NCBI RefSeq assembly: GCF_008801935.1
Contig: NZ_VZOT01000001.1
Span: forward strand, 124,001-188,000
Reading direction: 5' to 3'
DNA: 64,000 nt
Source of the DNA: Comamonas kerstersii
GTDB taxonomy: Bacteria > Pseudomonadota > Gammaproteobacteria > Burkholderiales > Burkholderiaceae_C
Each line of letters starts with the position of its first letter. Within the stretch, counting starts at the first letter, position 1. A program made the translations under genes and the position numbers. This document shows, piece after piece, positions 44,546-55,428 of the stretch. Below the pieces are notes generated by a model. It was not told the origin of the DNA, did not search any database, and saw nothing but the letters and a program-made list of their open reading frames with translations.

Positions 44546-45208
44546 ATGTTTTATGTCTTTGGCATCAACGGCCCCATGTACCAGGGAGGTGCACAGCGCC
44601 TCAGCCATATCACTGCCGTGCGTGGCGTGCAGCGCCCCAGCGGCCTGCGTGCAGGCGCTTCTGGCGTTGAAGGCCAGGAATCCCAGATTCGCCACTCCAT
44701 CAGCACGCTGTCGGCCAAAGTGCATGATGCTGTCAATGCCTATCTGGATACCGAGCAGGGCCCTAAGGAAGAGCGCCGCCAGATTTACACCGTGCAGGAT
44801 GTGATGACGCAAGGCGCTGTCACGCTGCCGCCAGACATCAACGTGGAGCAGGCCTGGCAGGTGCTGGCTGAAAAAAAGATTGCCCAGGCTCCCGTACTCA
44901 ACGCCCAGGGGGTGGTCATTGGACTGCTGCTGCGCGCTGACATGGCCCCGCTGGCGCTGCTGCCTGAGCCAGGTGCCGTGCAGCAGGTCATGCTGCTCGC
45001 CAAGCGCCCGGTCACGGAAGTCATGGTCACGCCAGTGCCCACGGTGACGGCAGACACCCATCTGCGCCAGCTCACCCATGTGCTGCTGGAGACTGGCCTG
45101 CCCGGTCTGCCTGTCACGGATGCGGATGGCCATCTGCGCGGATTCGTCAGCCGCACCGATGTGCTGCGGGCCGTGGTCAGCGAGCCACCGCTGGATCTGT
45201 GGAGCTAA
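44546..45208 (+). CDS. CBS-domain protein
   Basis: A 220-residue protein with an N-terminal region of unknown fold (MFYVFGINGPMYQGG) and two CBS motifs in tandem from about residue 85 (VQDVMTQGAVTLPPDINVEQA, VTEVMVTPVPTVTADTHLRQ), each with the typical DVM/EVM start. CBS pairs bind adenine nucleotides. AAGGAG lies 11 bases before the ATG. No partner domain indicates the target. Confidence 0.85.
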   Translation: MFYVFGINGPMYQGGAQRLSHITAVRGVQRPSGLRAGASGVEGQESQIRHSISTLSAKVHDAVNAYLDTEQGPKEERRQIYTVQDVMTQGAVTLPPDINVEQAWQVLAEKKIAQAPVLNAQGVVIGLLLRADMAPLALLPEPGAVQQVMLLAKRPVTEVMVTPVPTVTADTHLRQLTHVLLETGLPGLPVTDADGHLRGFVSRTDVLRAVVSEPPLDLWS

Positions 45209-45220
45209 GCCACTAAAAAA

Positions 45221-45305
45221 CAAGAGCAGCCAGCGCTTGATTTCTCAAGGATTCAGATAATTTTCTATCTGAATCCAAGGAAATACCGGCGCTAGCCGCT
45301 CTTCT
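45221..45305. repeat. Long nested inverted repeat (type II), also a bidirectional terminator
   Basis: Outer arms AAGAGCAGCCAGCGCTTG and the inverted CGGCGCTAGCCGCTCTT enclose an inner perfect hairpin GGATTCAGATA/TATCTGAATCC. It lies between convergent genes, just past the CBS stop and before the ispH stop, and can act as terminator for both. Confidence 0.75.
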
Positions 45306-45321
45306 TTTTGATAGCTTGTGC

Positions 45322-46314
45322 CTACAACCCGGTCTCTGGGCGCTTGCGCACTTCGATTTCCAGCCCCGTGGCAGGGTCGATCATCTTCAGGCCCTTGGGC
45401 AGGGGGAACTTCATGGTTTCCTCCACGCCGTCCATCTTGCGCACCGACACTGCGCCCAGCTCCTTGATGCGGGCAATCACGCCATCGACCAGCACTTCGG
45501 GGGCGGAGGCTCCCGCTGTCAGGCCAACGCGTGCGGCCACATCAAACCATTCGGGCTTGAGCTCATCGGCGTTGTCCACCATGTAGGCGGGCGTACCCAG
45601 GCGCTCGGCCAGCTCGCGCAGGCGGTTGCTGTTGGAGCTGGTGGGGCTGCCCACCACGATGACCACATCCACCTGCGGCGCCAGCATCTTCACCGCATCC
45701 TGGCGGTTCTGGGTGGCGTAGCAGATGTCCTGCTGCTTGGGCTCGCGGATGTTGGGAAAACGCGCCTTGATGGCGGCCTTGATGCCTGCAGCATCATCCA
45801 CACTCAGTGTGGTCTGGGTGACCACGGCAATCTTGTCGGCCTGTCTGGGCTGGATGGTTTGCACATCGGCCTCGTCCTCGACCAGATGAATGCCTTCGGA
45901 CAGCTGGCCCATGGTGCCTTCCACCTCAGGGTGGCCCTTGTGGCCGATCATGATGAACTCATAACCTTCCTTGGCCAGCTTGGCGACTTCGATGTGCACC
46001 TTGGTCACCAGCGGGCAGGTGGCATCAAAAATCGAAAAACCACGCGCCTTGGCTTCTTCCTGCACGGCCTTGCTCACGCCGTGTGCGCTGAAGATCAGCG
46101 TCGCGCCGGGGGGCACTTCGTTCAGGTCTTCGATGAAGATCGCACCCTTGGCCTTGAGGTCGTTGACCACAAAGGTGTTGTGCACGATTTCATGGCGCAC
46201 GTAGATAGGGCGGCCGAACTTCTCCAGCGCGCGCTCTACGATCTCGATGGCGCGGTCTACACCCGCGCAAAAGCCTCGCGGCTCGGCCAGCAGAATTTCC
46301 TTGGTATCGACCAC
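45322..46314 (-). CDS. ispH: 4-hydroxy-3-methylbut-2-enyl diphosphate reductase
   Basis: The 330-residue enzyme has the Cys ligands of its iron-sulfur cluster in [29 protein letters not shown] and [12 protein letters not shown], and [13 protein letters not shown] near residue 225. It makes IPP and DMAPP in the last step of the methylerythritol pathway. It begins with GTG at 46314, two bases after the fkpB stop, so fkpB-ispH is one operon. Confidence 0.95.
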   Translation of the reverse strand: MVDTKEILLAEPRGFCAGVDRAIEIVERALEKFGRPIYVRHEIVHNTFVVNDLKAKGAIFIEDLNEVPPGATLIFSAHGVSKAVQEEAKARGFSIFDATCPLVTKVHIEVAKLAKEGYEFIMIGHKGHPEVEGTMGQLSEGIHLVEDEADVQTIQPRQADKIAVVTQTTLSVDDAAGIKAAIKARFPNIREPKQQDICYATQNRQDAVKMLAPQVDVVIVVGSPTSSNSNRLRELAERLGTPAYMVDNADELKPEWFDVAARVGLTAGASAPEVLVDGVIARIKELGAVSVRKMDGVEETMKFPLPKGLKMIDPATGLEIEVRKRPETGL

Positions 46315-46316
46315 GA

Positions 46317-46793
46317 CTACAGCACCCCAATGATCTTGACTTCAAACGTCACGGGCTGGCCTGCCAGCGGGTGGCTGAAGTCAAACAGCACGGCGCCGTC
46401 CTCACGCACTTGCACCACCGTGCCTGCGTAGCTGCCCAGGCCATCGGGCGTGGGAAACTGCACCACATCACCCGCCGCGTATTGCTCGTGCGGATCGCCC
46501 AGCTCATTGAGCAGCTTGCGCGCCACCCACTGCAGCATGTCGGGGTTGCGCTCACCAAAGGCTGCGCCAGCAGGCAGCTCGAATGTGGTGTGCGTGCCTT
46601 CAGGCAGGCCCATGAGCTTTTCCTCAATGGCGGGCGAGAGTTCACCCGTACCCAGCGACAGCGTGCCGGGTTTTTCGTTGAAGGTATTGATCACATCGCC
46701 CGCAGGGCCAGCCAGACGGTAGTGCAGCGTCAGAAAGGAACCTGCTTGTACGGTCGGCACGGAATGGGTGTTGGAAGGCACAGTATTTGTCAT
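46317..46793 (-). CDS. fkpB: FKBP-type peptidyl-prolyl isomerase (SlyD/FkpB type)
   Basis: A 158-residue isomerase with the short FKBP core ([20 protein letters not shown]) and an inserted-flap domain ([16 protein letters not shown]), as in FkpB/SlpA. It assists protein folding in the cytosol. ATG 46793 was chosen as the start of the conserved part; the longer frame overlaps the radC promoter region and is Ser/Arg-rich. It is the first gene of the fkpB-ispH operon and divergent from radC. Confidence 0.9.
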   Translation of the reverse strand: MTNTVPSNTHSVPTVQAGSFLTLHYRLAGPAGDVINTFNEKPGTLSLGTGELSPAIEEKLMGLPEGTHTTFELPAGAAFGERNPDMLQWVARKLLNELGDPHEQYAAGDVVQFPTPDGLGSYAGTVVQVREDGAVLFDFSHPLAGQPVTFEVKIIGVL

Positions 46794-46884
46794 GGAAGTC
46801 CCGATAAACTGCGCCACATTGTAGAAAACCGGGCATGCCCCCGCGCCCTTGGCGTCTGTTAATTGTTTTTTCAGCACCAGGACC

Positions 46885-47559
46885 ATGGCTTTCAAAGACC
46901 TGCCAGCCGACACCCTTCCCCGTGAAAAACTACTGACACGCGGTGCCAGCGCCCTGTCTGATGCCGAGCTGCTGGCCATTTTGCTGCGCACCGGCCTGGC
47001 CGGATGCAGCGTGCTGCAGCTGGCGCAATCTCTGCTGGACAGCTTTGAAGGGCTTGCCGGGCTACTCAATGCCAGCGCGCAGGATCTGCAGCGCATCAAA
47101 GGCCTCGGCCCTGCCAAGCGTGCGGAAATGCTGGCAGTGATGGAATTGGCCAAGCGCGCCACGGCCCAGCAATTGCGTGAGCGCGAAGTGTTTGGCAGCC
47201 CCGAAGCTGTGAAACACTATCTGCAATTGCACCTGGGCCACCGCCCCCACGAAATTTTTGCTGTGCTGTTCCTGGACAGCCAGAACCGTTTGATTGCCAT
47301 GGAAGAACTGTTCAGGGGTACGCTGAGCCAGACCTCGGTCTACCCCAGAGAAATTGCACTGCGTGCCCTGCACCACCATGCGGCCAGCGTCATCCTCACG
47401 CACAACCACCCCAGTGGCAGCGTGCAGCCCAGCGCGGCAGACCAGCACCTCACCAGCAACGTCAAGAGCGCACTGGCGCTGCTGGACATTCACGTGCTGG
47501 ATCACATCATCGTGACGCAGGGCCGCAGCCTGTCCATGGCCGAGGAAGGATTGCTATGA
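46885..47559 (+). CDS. radC: RadC/DUF2466 JAB-domain protein
   Basis: The 224-residue product has an N-terminal helix-hairpin-helix ([19 protein letters not shown]) and the MPN/JAB metal site with the motif [15 protein letters not shown] near residue 170. It is the proteobacterial RadC, whose biochemical role is still uncertain despite the repair name. It overlaps the Smr gene by four bases (ATGA). Confidence 0.92.
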   Translation: MAFKDLPADTLPREKLLTRGASALSDAELLAILLRTGLAGCSVLQLAQSLLDSFEGLAGLLNASAQDLQRIKGLGPAKRAEMLAVMELAKRATAQQLREREVFGSPEAVKHYLQLHLGHRPHEIFAVLFLDSQNRLIAMEELFRGTLSQTSVYPREIALRALHHHAASVILTHNHPSGSVQPSAADQHLTSNVKSALALLDIHVLDHIIVTQGRSLSMAEEGLL

Positions 47560-48218
47560 GCCAGGCGTTTCGCCATCAGGGCCTGCATGCCCTGGGTGGC
47601 ATCTCCAAGGAGCTCAAGGCCCAGCGCGAGCGCCGCGAAGCCGCAGAACAAGCCCGCAAGGAGGCAGAAGCCGCCGCCGAGCGGGAACGCCATCTGTTTG
47701 CGCACTATGTCGGCCCGGTCACACCGCTCTCCACCCAGCAACGTGTGCAGTTTCAGCCCGAGCCGCCCACACCCCGCCCCCTGCAACTGGAGCTGGATGA
47801 ACAGCGCGTGCTGCTGGAAGCCATGAGCGATGAGTTTGACGTCAGCACCCTGCTGGACGTGGATGACCAGATGAGCTTTCGCCGCCCCGGCATTGGCCTG
47901 GACGTGACACGCAAGCTGCGCAGCGGGCACTGGAGCATTCAGCGCCACCTGGACCTGCACGGCCTGCGCTCGGACGAAGCACGCGAGGCGCTGGGGCAGT
48001 TCATTCGCCTCTCGCACCGCACAGGGCTGCGCTGCGTGCGTGTGGTGCATGGCAAGGGGCTGGGCTCACCGGGCAGGATGCCGGTGCTCAAGGCCAAGGT
48101 GCAGCGCTGGCTGGTGCAGAAAAAAGAAGTGCTGGCCTTTGTGCAGGCTCGCCCGGCAGAAGGCGGTGCCGGTGCACTGGTCGTACTGCTGCAGCCGGGC
48201 AAACGCAGCCTGTACTGA
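47556..48218 (+). CDS. Smr-domain protein
   Basis: A 220-residue protein with a basic coiled N-terminal part and a C-terminal Smr domain ([29 protein letters not shown]) from about residue 128. Smr domains act as endonucleases on DNA or RNA. It is coupled to radC by ATGA overlap, so a shared repair or RNA role is possible. Confidence 0.9.
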   Translation: MSQAFRHQGLHALGGISKELKAQRERREAAEQARKEAEAAAERERHLFAHYVGPVTPLSTQQRVQFQPEPPTPRPLQLELDEQRVLLEAMSDEFDVSTLLDVDDQMSFRRPGIGLDVTRKLRSGHWSIQRHLDLHGLRSDEAREALGQFIRLSHRTGLRCVRVVHGKGLGSPGRMPVLKAKVQRWLVQKKEVLAFVQARPAEGGAGALVVLLQPGKRSLY

Positions 48219-48220
48219 AC

Positions 48221-48246
48221 GAAAAAACGCCACACAAAGTGGCGTC
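48221..48246 (-). terminator. Terminator after the Bug gene
   Basis: ACGCCAC/GTGGCGT arms around ACAAA with six T residues following on the minus strand. It lies between the convergent Smr and Bug genes. Confidence 0.8.
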
Positions 48247-48273
48247 TGGATGGAAAAAAAAGCGCTGCAGTGC

Positions 48274-49245
48274 TTACTGCTTGGGGATTTTGGCTTCGTC
48301 TATCACCTTGCCCCAGCGCTGAATCTCGGACTGCAACAATGCGGCCGCTTCCTGCGGCGTGCTGGGCTTGGCCTGCACATGCTGCTGACGCAGCTGCTGC
48401 ACAACGTCCGGGTGGTTCAGGGCCGCGACGATTTCCTGATTCAGCCGCTCCACCAGCGCTGCCGGTGTGCCTGCAGGCACAGCCAGTGCATTCCAGGAGG
48501 CGGCTACAAAGCCGGGGATGCCCTGCTCCTGCGCAGTCGGTACATCCGGCAGCAGCACAGAGCGCTGCTCCCCAGTCACACCCAGCAGCTTCAATGCCTT
48601 GGACTGCAGCTGGCCCGTGATGGGCGCCAGAATTTCCACCGCCACATCAATCTGCTTGCCGCGCAGCGCCGTAGTCACAGCAGGCGTGCCGTTAAAGGGG
48701 ATGATCTGCGCATCCATGCCTGCCGTGGACTTGAACAGCTCTGCCGCCAGATGCTGGGTGCTGCCCACATTGATGCTGCCAATATTGAGCTGACCGGGGT
48801 TGGCCTTGGCGTACTGCACCACATCTGCCACGCTGTTGAATGGGGTACTGGCATCGGCCACTACGCCAATGTCAAAAAAGCCCAGCGTGGACACGGGCGT
48901 CAAGTCCTTGACCATGTCAAACGGCAGCTGGCTGAACATGTTCACCGTCACCGCGCTGCCATTGGACATCAGGAACAGCGTGTGCCCGTCTGGTGCGGAC
49001 TGGACCACCGCATCAGCCGCCACAATGCCACCGGCACTGGGCTTGTTCTCAATCACTACGGGCTGCCCCATCTGCTTGGACAGCTGCTGGGCCACGATGC
49101 GGGCCGTCACATCGGCCACGCCACCGGCGCCAAAGGGCACCATGATGCGTATGGGCTTGCTCGACAAAGGCTGGGCCTGCACACCCCAGCCGCACAGCAG
49201 CGCAAGACCTGCCCCCAGGCCCTGCAGACATTGACGACGTTGCAT
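48274..49245 (-). CDS. Bug-family (TctC) periplasmic binding protein
   Basis: A 323-residue protein with a signal peptide (MQRRQCLQGLGAGLALLCG, cleavage after VQAQ) and the Bug core (PIRIMVPFGAGGVADVTARI, NKPSAGGIVAADAV). Bug proteins bind carboxylates or related small molecules and are often orphans. GGAGA lies before ATG 49245. No tctA or tctB is adjacent, so its membrane partner is encoded elsewhere. It follows an aldo-keto reductase gene on the same strand. Confidence 0.9.
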   Translation of the reverse strand: MQRRQCLQGLGAGLALLCGWGVQAQPLSSKPIRIMVPFGAGGVADVTARIVAQQLSKQMGQPVVIENKPSAGGIVAADAVVQSAPDGHTLFLMSNGSAVTVNMFSQLPFDMVKDLTPVSTLGFFDIGVVADASTPFNSVADVVQYAKANPGQLNIGSINVGSTQHLAAELFKSTAGMDAQIIPFNGTPAVTTALRGKQIDVAVEILAPITGQLQSKALKLLGVTGEQRSVLLPDVPTAQEQGIPGFVAASWNALAVPAGTPAALVERLNQEIVAALNHPDVVQQLRQQHVQAKPSTPQEAAALLQSEIQRWGKVIDEAKIPKQ

Positions 49246-49288
49246 CTTGTGTTCTCCTTGGATCTTCATGCCGTTCTGAGCGCCGGTA

Positions 49289-50323
49289 TTACACCGCGGC
49301 CACAGGGCCGGGCTGCTCAAAGCTGTACTTTTCGGTATCGACTTCGCTTTGCCCCTGTGGCGCATAGCGGTCGCCCACAATCTTCTCTGGCGCAAACATG
49401 GCATCCAGTGCCTGCAGGGCTTCAGCGCTGAGCGGCACCTGCGCAGCGCGCAGGTTCTCGGCCAGATGCTCCAGCTTGGTGGTGCCGGGCAGCGCAATCA
49501 CATGCTCGCCCTGATGCAGCACCCAGGCCACTGCCAGTTCGGCCAGCGTGCAGCCTGCCTGTTCGGCTACGGCACGCATGGGCTCCAGCAACTCCAGATT
49601 GCGTGCATAGTTCTCGGGTGCAAAGCGTGGCATGGCCAGGCGGATATCGCCCTTGGCCAGCGTGGACACATCGGTGAGCTTACCGCTCAGGAATCCACGG
49701 CCCACGGGGCTGAAGGCCACATAGGCAATGCCCAGCTCCTGGCAGGCAGCCAGCGTGCCCAGCTCGGCATTGCGCGTCCATAGCGAATACTCGCTTTGCA
49801 GGGCCGTGATGGGGTGCACGCTGTGCGCGCGGCGCAGGGCCTCCACACCCACTTCTGACAAACCCAGTGCACGCACCTTGCCTTCCTCCACCAGGCGCGA
49901 CATTTCGCCCACGGAGTCTTCGATGGGTACGTTCTTGTCCCAGCGATGCAGGTAGTACAGGTCAATCACCTCTGTGCCCAGACGGCGCAGGCTGTCTTCG
50001 CAATTGCGGCGCAGTGTTGCGGGGCGCCCATCAATCACACGGCGCACCACGCCATCTTCCCCTCGTACCCCGGCCATGCCGCACTTGCTGGCCAGCACGA
50101 TGCGGTTACGGTGGGGCTTGAGCAGCAGGCCCAGCAGTTCCTCATTGCTGCCAAAGCCGTAGAGCGCCGCCGTGTCATACAGGTTCATGCCAGCGTCCAG
50201 CGCTGCAGCCACCAGGCTTTGTGCCTGTGCGGGCGATGCGGCTGCGCCGTAGCCGTGGCTGAGGTTCATGCCACCAAAGGCCACGGGAGCGACCTGCCAG
50301 GGGCCGAGACGTCGTTGTTGCAT
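49289..50323 (-). CDS. Aldo-keto reductase
   Basis: The 344-residue (beta/alpha)8 enzyme shows DTAALYGFGSNEELLG with the catalytic Tyr, VLASKCG with the Lys, and LYYLHRWD with the His. It reduces carbonyls with NADPH. ATG 50323 has AGAGGA eight bases upstream. It lies downstream of the pmd terminator, so it is probably transcribed separately, and its substrate is unknown. Confidence 0.9.
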   Translation of the reverse strand: MQQRRLGPWQVAPVAFGGMNLSHGYGAAASPAQAQSLVAAALDAGMNLYDTAALYGFGSNEELLGLLLKPHRNRIVLASKCGMAGVRGEDGVVRRVIDGRPATLRRNCEDSLRRLGTEVIDLYYLHRWDKNVPIEDSVGEMSRLVEEGKVRALGLSEVGVEALRRAHSVHPITALQSEYSLWTRNAELGTLAACQELGIAYVAFSPVGRGFLSGKLTDVSTLAKGDIRLAMPRFAPENYARNLELLEPMRAVAEQAGCTLAELAVAWVLHQGEHVIALPGTTKLEHLAENLRAAQVPLSAEALQALDAMFAPEKIVGDRYAPQGQSEVDTEKYSFEQPGPVAAV

Positions 50324-50355
50324 CACAAAGTCCTCTTGGTTGATCTTTTTACATA

Positions 50356-50393
50356 AAAAAGCCCGCCACTGCTGATATAGCAAGGGCGGGCAG
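50356..50393 (-). terminator. Terminator of the pmd operon
   Basis: On the minus strand, GCCCGCC/GGCGGGC arms (7 bp) flank a loop and are followed by six T residues. It lies just after the pmdC stop. Confidence 0.85.
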
Positions 50394-50420
50394 CTATGCA
50401 TTTCAATGCAAAAAAGCTGA

Positions 50421-51379
50421 TTATTCAGCGTTGAGCTGCTGCTCCAGATCGTGCAGCACCTTATAGCAAGGCAACACCTGTTGCACGCTGGAATTGGGCT
50501 CGCGGCCTTCGCGGATGGCGGCGAAGAATTCGCGGTCCTGCAGCTCGATACCGTTCATGGACACGTCCACCTTGGACACGTCAATCTTCTCTTCCTTGCC
50601 GTTGACCAGATCATCGTAGCGAGCGATGTAGGTGCCGGTGTCGCCGATGTAGCGGAAGAAGGTGCCCAGAGGGCCATCGTTGTTGAAGGACAGGCTCAGT
50701 GTGCAAATCGCACCGTTGGCGGCCTTGAGCTGGATGCTCATGTCCATGGCAATGCCCAGTTCTGGGTGGATGGGGCCCTGGATGGCGTTGGCCTTCACGA
50801 TGGGGCTGCCAGCCTGGTAGGCAAACAGGTCCACGGTGTGGGCAGCATGGTGCCACAGCAGGTGGTCGGTCCAGCTACGTGCCTGACCCAGCGCGTTCAT
50901 GTTGGTGCGGCGGAAGAAGTAGGTCTGCACATCCATTTGCTGGATGTTGAATTCACCGGCCTTGATCTTCTTGTGCACCCACTGGTGGCTGGGGTTGAAG
51001 CGGCGGGTGTGGCCCACCATGGCCACCTTGCCGGTTTCCTTTTGCACCTTCAGCACTTCTTCGGCTTCTGCCCAGCTGTCGGCCAGCGGAATTTCCACCT
51101 GCACGTGCTTGCCAGCCTTCATGCACTGGATGGCCTGCGATGCGTGCATCTGTGTGGGGGTGCACAGAATCACGGCGTCCACTTCGGGCAGGGCCAGGGC
51201 TTCAGCCAGATCGGTCGTCACATGACCAATGCCGTACTTGGCAGCCACTTCCTGTGTGGGCTTCAGACGGCGGCCCACCAGCGACACGACTTCCACGCCG
51301 TCGATGTTCTTGATGCCGTCCAGGTGCTTGATGCCGAATGCGCCAGCGCCAGCCAGCGCCACTTTGATGGTCTTGCTCA

Positions 51380-51380
<1 letters not shown>
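50421..51380 (-). CDS. pmdC: 4-carboxy-2-hydroxymuconate-6-semialdehyde dehydrogenase
   Basis: A 319-residue Gfo/Idh/MocA oxidoreductase with the Rossmann start VALAGAGAFGIKHLDGI and the LigC-like EIPLADSW and GHTRRFNPSHQW. It oxidises the protocatechuate ring-cleavage product (as its hemiacetal) to 2-pyrone-4,6-dicarboxylate. It is the last gene of the operon; its ATG overlaps the pmdAB stop as TAATG. Confidence 0.92.
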
Positions 51381-52750
<1,370 letters not shown>

Positions 52751-52776
52751 TCAAAAGCGTAATGACGGGTCTGCGC

Positions 52777-53703
52777 TCAGGCTTCTTCGGGCCAGTACAG
52801 GCGCATGGGGTTGTCCACCAGCAGCTTGCGCTGCAGCTCGGCGGTCGGCGCGATGTGGGGAATGAAGTCCACCAGCAGACCGTCGTCGGGCATGTGGTCC
52901 TTGAGGTTGGGGTGTGGCCAGTCGGTACCCCACAGCACGCGATCGGGGAACTCCTCGACCACGCGGCGTGCAAAAGGCACGACATCCTGGTAGGCATTCT
53001 GCTCGCCAGCCAGCGCCTTGGGGCCGGTCACGCTCAGGCGCTCGGGGCAGGACACCTTGCTCCACACATTCTTGTGCTCGCGCATGAACTTCAGGAACAG
53101 GGCGAACTCTTCGCTGTCCACGCCCTTGCTCACGTCGGGGCGGCCCATGTGGTCTACCACCACGGTCGTAGGCAATGCAGTGAAGAAGTCCCACAGCTCG
53201 GGCAGATCCACGGCTTCAAAGTAGATCACCACATGCCAGCCCAGCTTGGCGATGCGGCCTGCGATTTCCATCAGCTCGTCCTTGGGCGTGAAGTCCACCA
53301 GACGCTTGACGAAGTTAAAGCGCACGCCGCGCACGCCGCGCACGCCAGCAGCGTGGAGGGCCTGCAACTCTTCATCGGTCACGCTGCGCTTGACGGTCGC
53401 CACGCCACGCGCCTTGCCGCCGGAGGACAGGCAGGCATCGACCATGGCGCGGTTGTCTGCACCGTGGCAGGTGGCCTGCACGATCACATTGCGGGCAAAG
53501 CCCAGATGGTCGCGCAGGGCAAACAGCTGGTCCTTGCTGGCGTCGCAGGGGGTGTATTTGCGCTCGGGTGCAAAGGGGAACTGGTCACCGGGGCCAAACA
53601 CGTGGCAGTGGGCGTCCACAGCGCCTGCAGGCAGCTGAAACTTGGGCTTGGCTGGGCCCTGGTACCAGTCCAGCCAGCCGGGGGTTTTGGTGAAAGCGCT
53701 CAT
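52777..53703 (-). CDS. pmdD: 2-pyrone-4,6-dicarboxylate hydrolase
   Basis: The 308-residue amidohydrolase-fold enzyme (LigI family) has the AVDAHCHVFGP motif near residue 28, DHMGRPDVSKG near 188 and LWGTDWPHPNL near 255. It opens 2-pyrone-4,6-dicarboxylate to 4-oxalomesaconate/4-carboxy-2-hydroxymuconate. It overlaps the upstream dehydrogenase-like gene by four bases. Confidence 0.92.
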   Translation of the reverse strand: MSAFTKTPGWLDWYQGPAKPKFQLPAGAVDAHCHVFGPGDQFPFAPERKYTPCDASKDQLFALRDHLGFARNVIVQATCHGADNRAMVDACLSSGGKARGVATVKRSVTDEELQALHAAGVRGVRGVRFNFVKRLVDFTPKDELMEIAGRIAKLGWHVVIYFEAVDLPELWDFFTALPTTVVVDHMGRPDVSKGVDSEEFALFLKFMREHKNVWSKVSCPERLSVTGPKALAGEQNAYQDVVPFARRVVEEFPDRVLWGTDWPHPNLKDHMPDDGLLVDFIPHIAPTAELQRKLLVDNPMRLYWPEEA

Positions 53704-54626
53704 TGAGATGTTTCCTTCAGAGAGTGCAGCAGGCGATCGGCTTCGGTGCGCCAGTCGCTGCTGCGTGCAAATTCAGGGGTAGCACGGGTGCCGAACACGC
53801 CGCGATCGGCCAGATCTGCCACCCATGCCTGGCGCTGGGCAATGGCCTGCGCGGCAAAGGCGGGCATGCCCACGTCGCTGACGGTGTGGGCAGATTCGAA
53901 CATTTCTTCGCTGCGGCGGCGGCCATGCTCGATCACGCGCTGGAAGAAATAGCTGGCCTGCTTTTGCCAGTCGATGCCGGGAAAGGTTTCCTGCAGCGAT
54001 GCCAGCACGGCATCTTCCACACCGTAGTGGCGTGCAGCCGTCAGGCTTTCGATGACCAGCGCTTCCATGCCCTTGATCATCACGCTGCGGCACATCTTGG
54101 TGGCGGAGGCCACGCCCAGCTGCTCGCTGGCCACCTTGGCATCAAAGCCCAGGGGCTGCAGCACGGGCAGCAAGGCTGCAGCATGCGTGCCGCCAAGCAG
54201 CATGGGCACGCGAATGCGGTAAGGCGGCACACTGGTCATGACGGCCGACTCCACATAGCGGCCCCCTGCTGCGTCCACCAGCGCTGCAGCCTGCTGCTTG
54301 ATGCCGGGGGAGGCAGAGTTCATGTCCAGATAGAAGCAGCCCGCACGCAGCCGTGCAATGCAGGACTGCGCCGCTGCCAGCGTCTGGCTGGCAGTGACGG
54401 CGCTGATCAGCACATCGCACTCGGCAGCCATGGCGGCTGCGCTGGCGCACAGCTGCACGCCATGCGCCTGGGCATGTGCCTGCAGCGGCTGCGCCGTGGA
54501 GGCGTCTTCCAGCTTCAGGTCATACGCACGCACGGATACCGATTGCGCGCGCAGGTCTTCCGCCAGAATGCGGCCCACTTCGCCATAGCCGAGCAGGCCC
54601 ACCGAAACAGCGTGGAGCATGACCAT
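53700..54626 (-). CDS. NAD(P)-binding 6-phosphogluconate-dehydrogenase-like protein (DUF1932)
   Basis: The 308-residue product has the Rossmann motif SVGLLGYGEVGRILAEDL, a MNSASPG segment near residue 110, and a C-terminal helical DUF1932-type domain (MCRSVMIKGMEALVIESL). This resembles beta-hydroxyacid dehydrogenases, but the usual catalytic Lys context cannot be placed with certainty. It sits between pmdF and pmdD in one transcription unit, yet no step of the 4,5-cleavage pathway is known to need it. It may act on a side product or tautomer. Confidence 0.8.
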   Translation of the reverse strand: MVMLHAVSVGLLGYGEVGRILAEDLRAQSVSVRAYDLKLEDASTAQPLQAHAQAHGVQLCASAAAMAAECDVLISAVTASQTLAAAQSCIARLRAGCFYLDMNSASPGIKQQAAALVDAAGGRYVESAVMTSVPPYRIRVPMLLGGTHAAALLPVLQPLGFDAKVASEQLGVASATKMCRSVMIKGMEALVIESLTAARHYGVEDAVLASLQETFPGIDWQKQASYFFQRVIEHGRRRSEEMFESAHTVSDVGMPAFAAQAIAQRQAWVADLADRGVFGTRATPEFARSSDWRTEADRLLHSLKETSQ

Positions 54627-54635
54627 GGTGCAGCG

Positions 54636-55319
54636 TCAGTCGATGTAGCGCAGGCCAGCCTTTTCCAGGGGCTCGCGCATCTTGTACATGTCCAGACCCA
54701 GCACACCGGAGGCCAGCTTGGCGCGCTTTTCGCCTTCGAAGCTCTCGCGCTTCTGGGCAGCTTCCAGCACCTGGGCAGCACGGGCGGCGGGCACGCAGAC
54801 CACACCGTCGTCGTCGGCCACGATCACGTCACCGGGCGTGACGATCTGGCCTGCGCACACCACGGGGATGTTGACCGAACCCAGTGTCGCCTTGATGCAG
54901 CCCTTGGCCGAGATGGCCTTGCTCCACACGGGGAAGTTCATCTCCTGCAGCGTCTTCACATCGCGCACACCGGCGTCAATGATCAGCGCACGTGCGCCGC
55001 GCGACTGGAAGCTCGTCGCCAGCAGGTCGCCAAAGTAACCATCGGTGCACTCGGCGGTGATGGCGGCCACCACGATGTCGCCGGGCTGAATCTGCTCGGC
55101 CACCACGTGCATCATCCAGTTGTCACCGGGGTGCAGCAGCACGGTCACTGCCGTGCCGGAGACCTGGCAGCCGGAATAGATGGGACGCATATAGGGCTTG
55201 AGCAGGCCCACACGGCCCATGGCTTCGTGCACGGTGGCAGAGCCCAGTGCTGCCAGACCGTCAGCGGCTGCGCGGTCTGCGCGCTGAATATTGCGATACA
55301 CCACACCCAATTCGTACAT
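54636..55319 (-). CDS. pmdF: 4-carboxy-4-hydroxy-2-oxoadipate aldolase
   Basis: A 227-residue RraA-fold class II aldolase (LigK/HMG-CHA type) with the metal and pyruvate site in [24 protein letters not shown] (GD then RD, shown in part). It cleaves 4-carboxy-4-hydroxy-2-oxoadipate to pyruvate and oxaloacetate, the last pathway step, and usually also decarboxylates oxaloacetate. It follows pmdE after a repeat element. Confidence 0.92.
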   Translation of the reverse strand: MYELGVVYRNIQRADRAAADGLAALGSATVHEAMGRVGLLKPYMRPIYSGCQVSGTAVTVLLHPGDNWMMHVVAEQIQPGDIVVAAITAECTDGYFGDLLATSFQSRGARALIIDAGVRDVKTLQEMNFPVWSKAISAKGCIKATLGSVNIPVVCAGQIVTPGDVIVADDDGVVCVPAARAAQVLEAAQKRESFEGEKRAKLASGVLGLDMYKMREPLEKAGLRYID

Positions 55320-55342
55320 GACTGATTCCTTTTTTAAAAAAA

Positions 55343-55428
55343 GATAGCTGCCAGCGCTTGCAAATAAAAGGATTCAGATACTTTTCTATCCAAAACCCTT
55401 ATATAACAAGCGCAAGGCGCTCTGTTTT
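55343..55428. repeat. Long nested inverted repeat (type II) inside the pmd operon
   Basis: GATAGCTGCCAGCGCTTGC opens it and CAAGCGCAAGGCGCTCTG closes it, with the inner GGATTCAGATA/TATCC arms shared with the element at 45221-45305. It fills the gap between pmdE and pmdF. Confidence 0.75.

Noticed and set aside
53703-55325. Long open frame opposite pmdF and the DUF1932 gene (540 codons)
   Set aside because: It spans two well-supported genes on the other strand and has His/Gln/Gly-rich composition without any family features.
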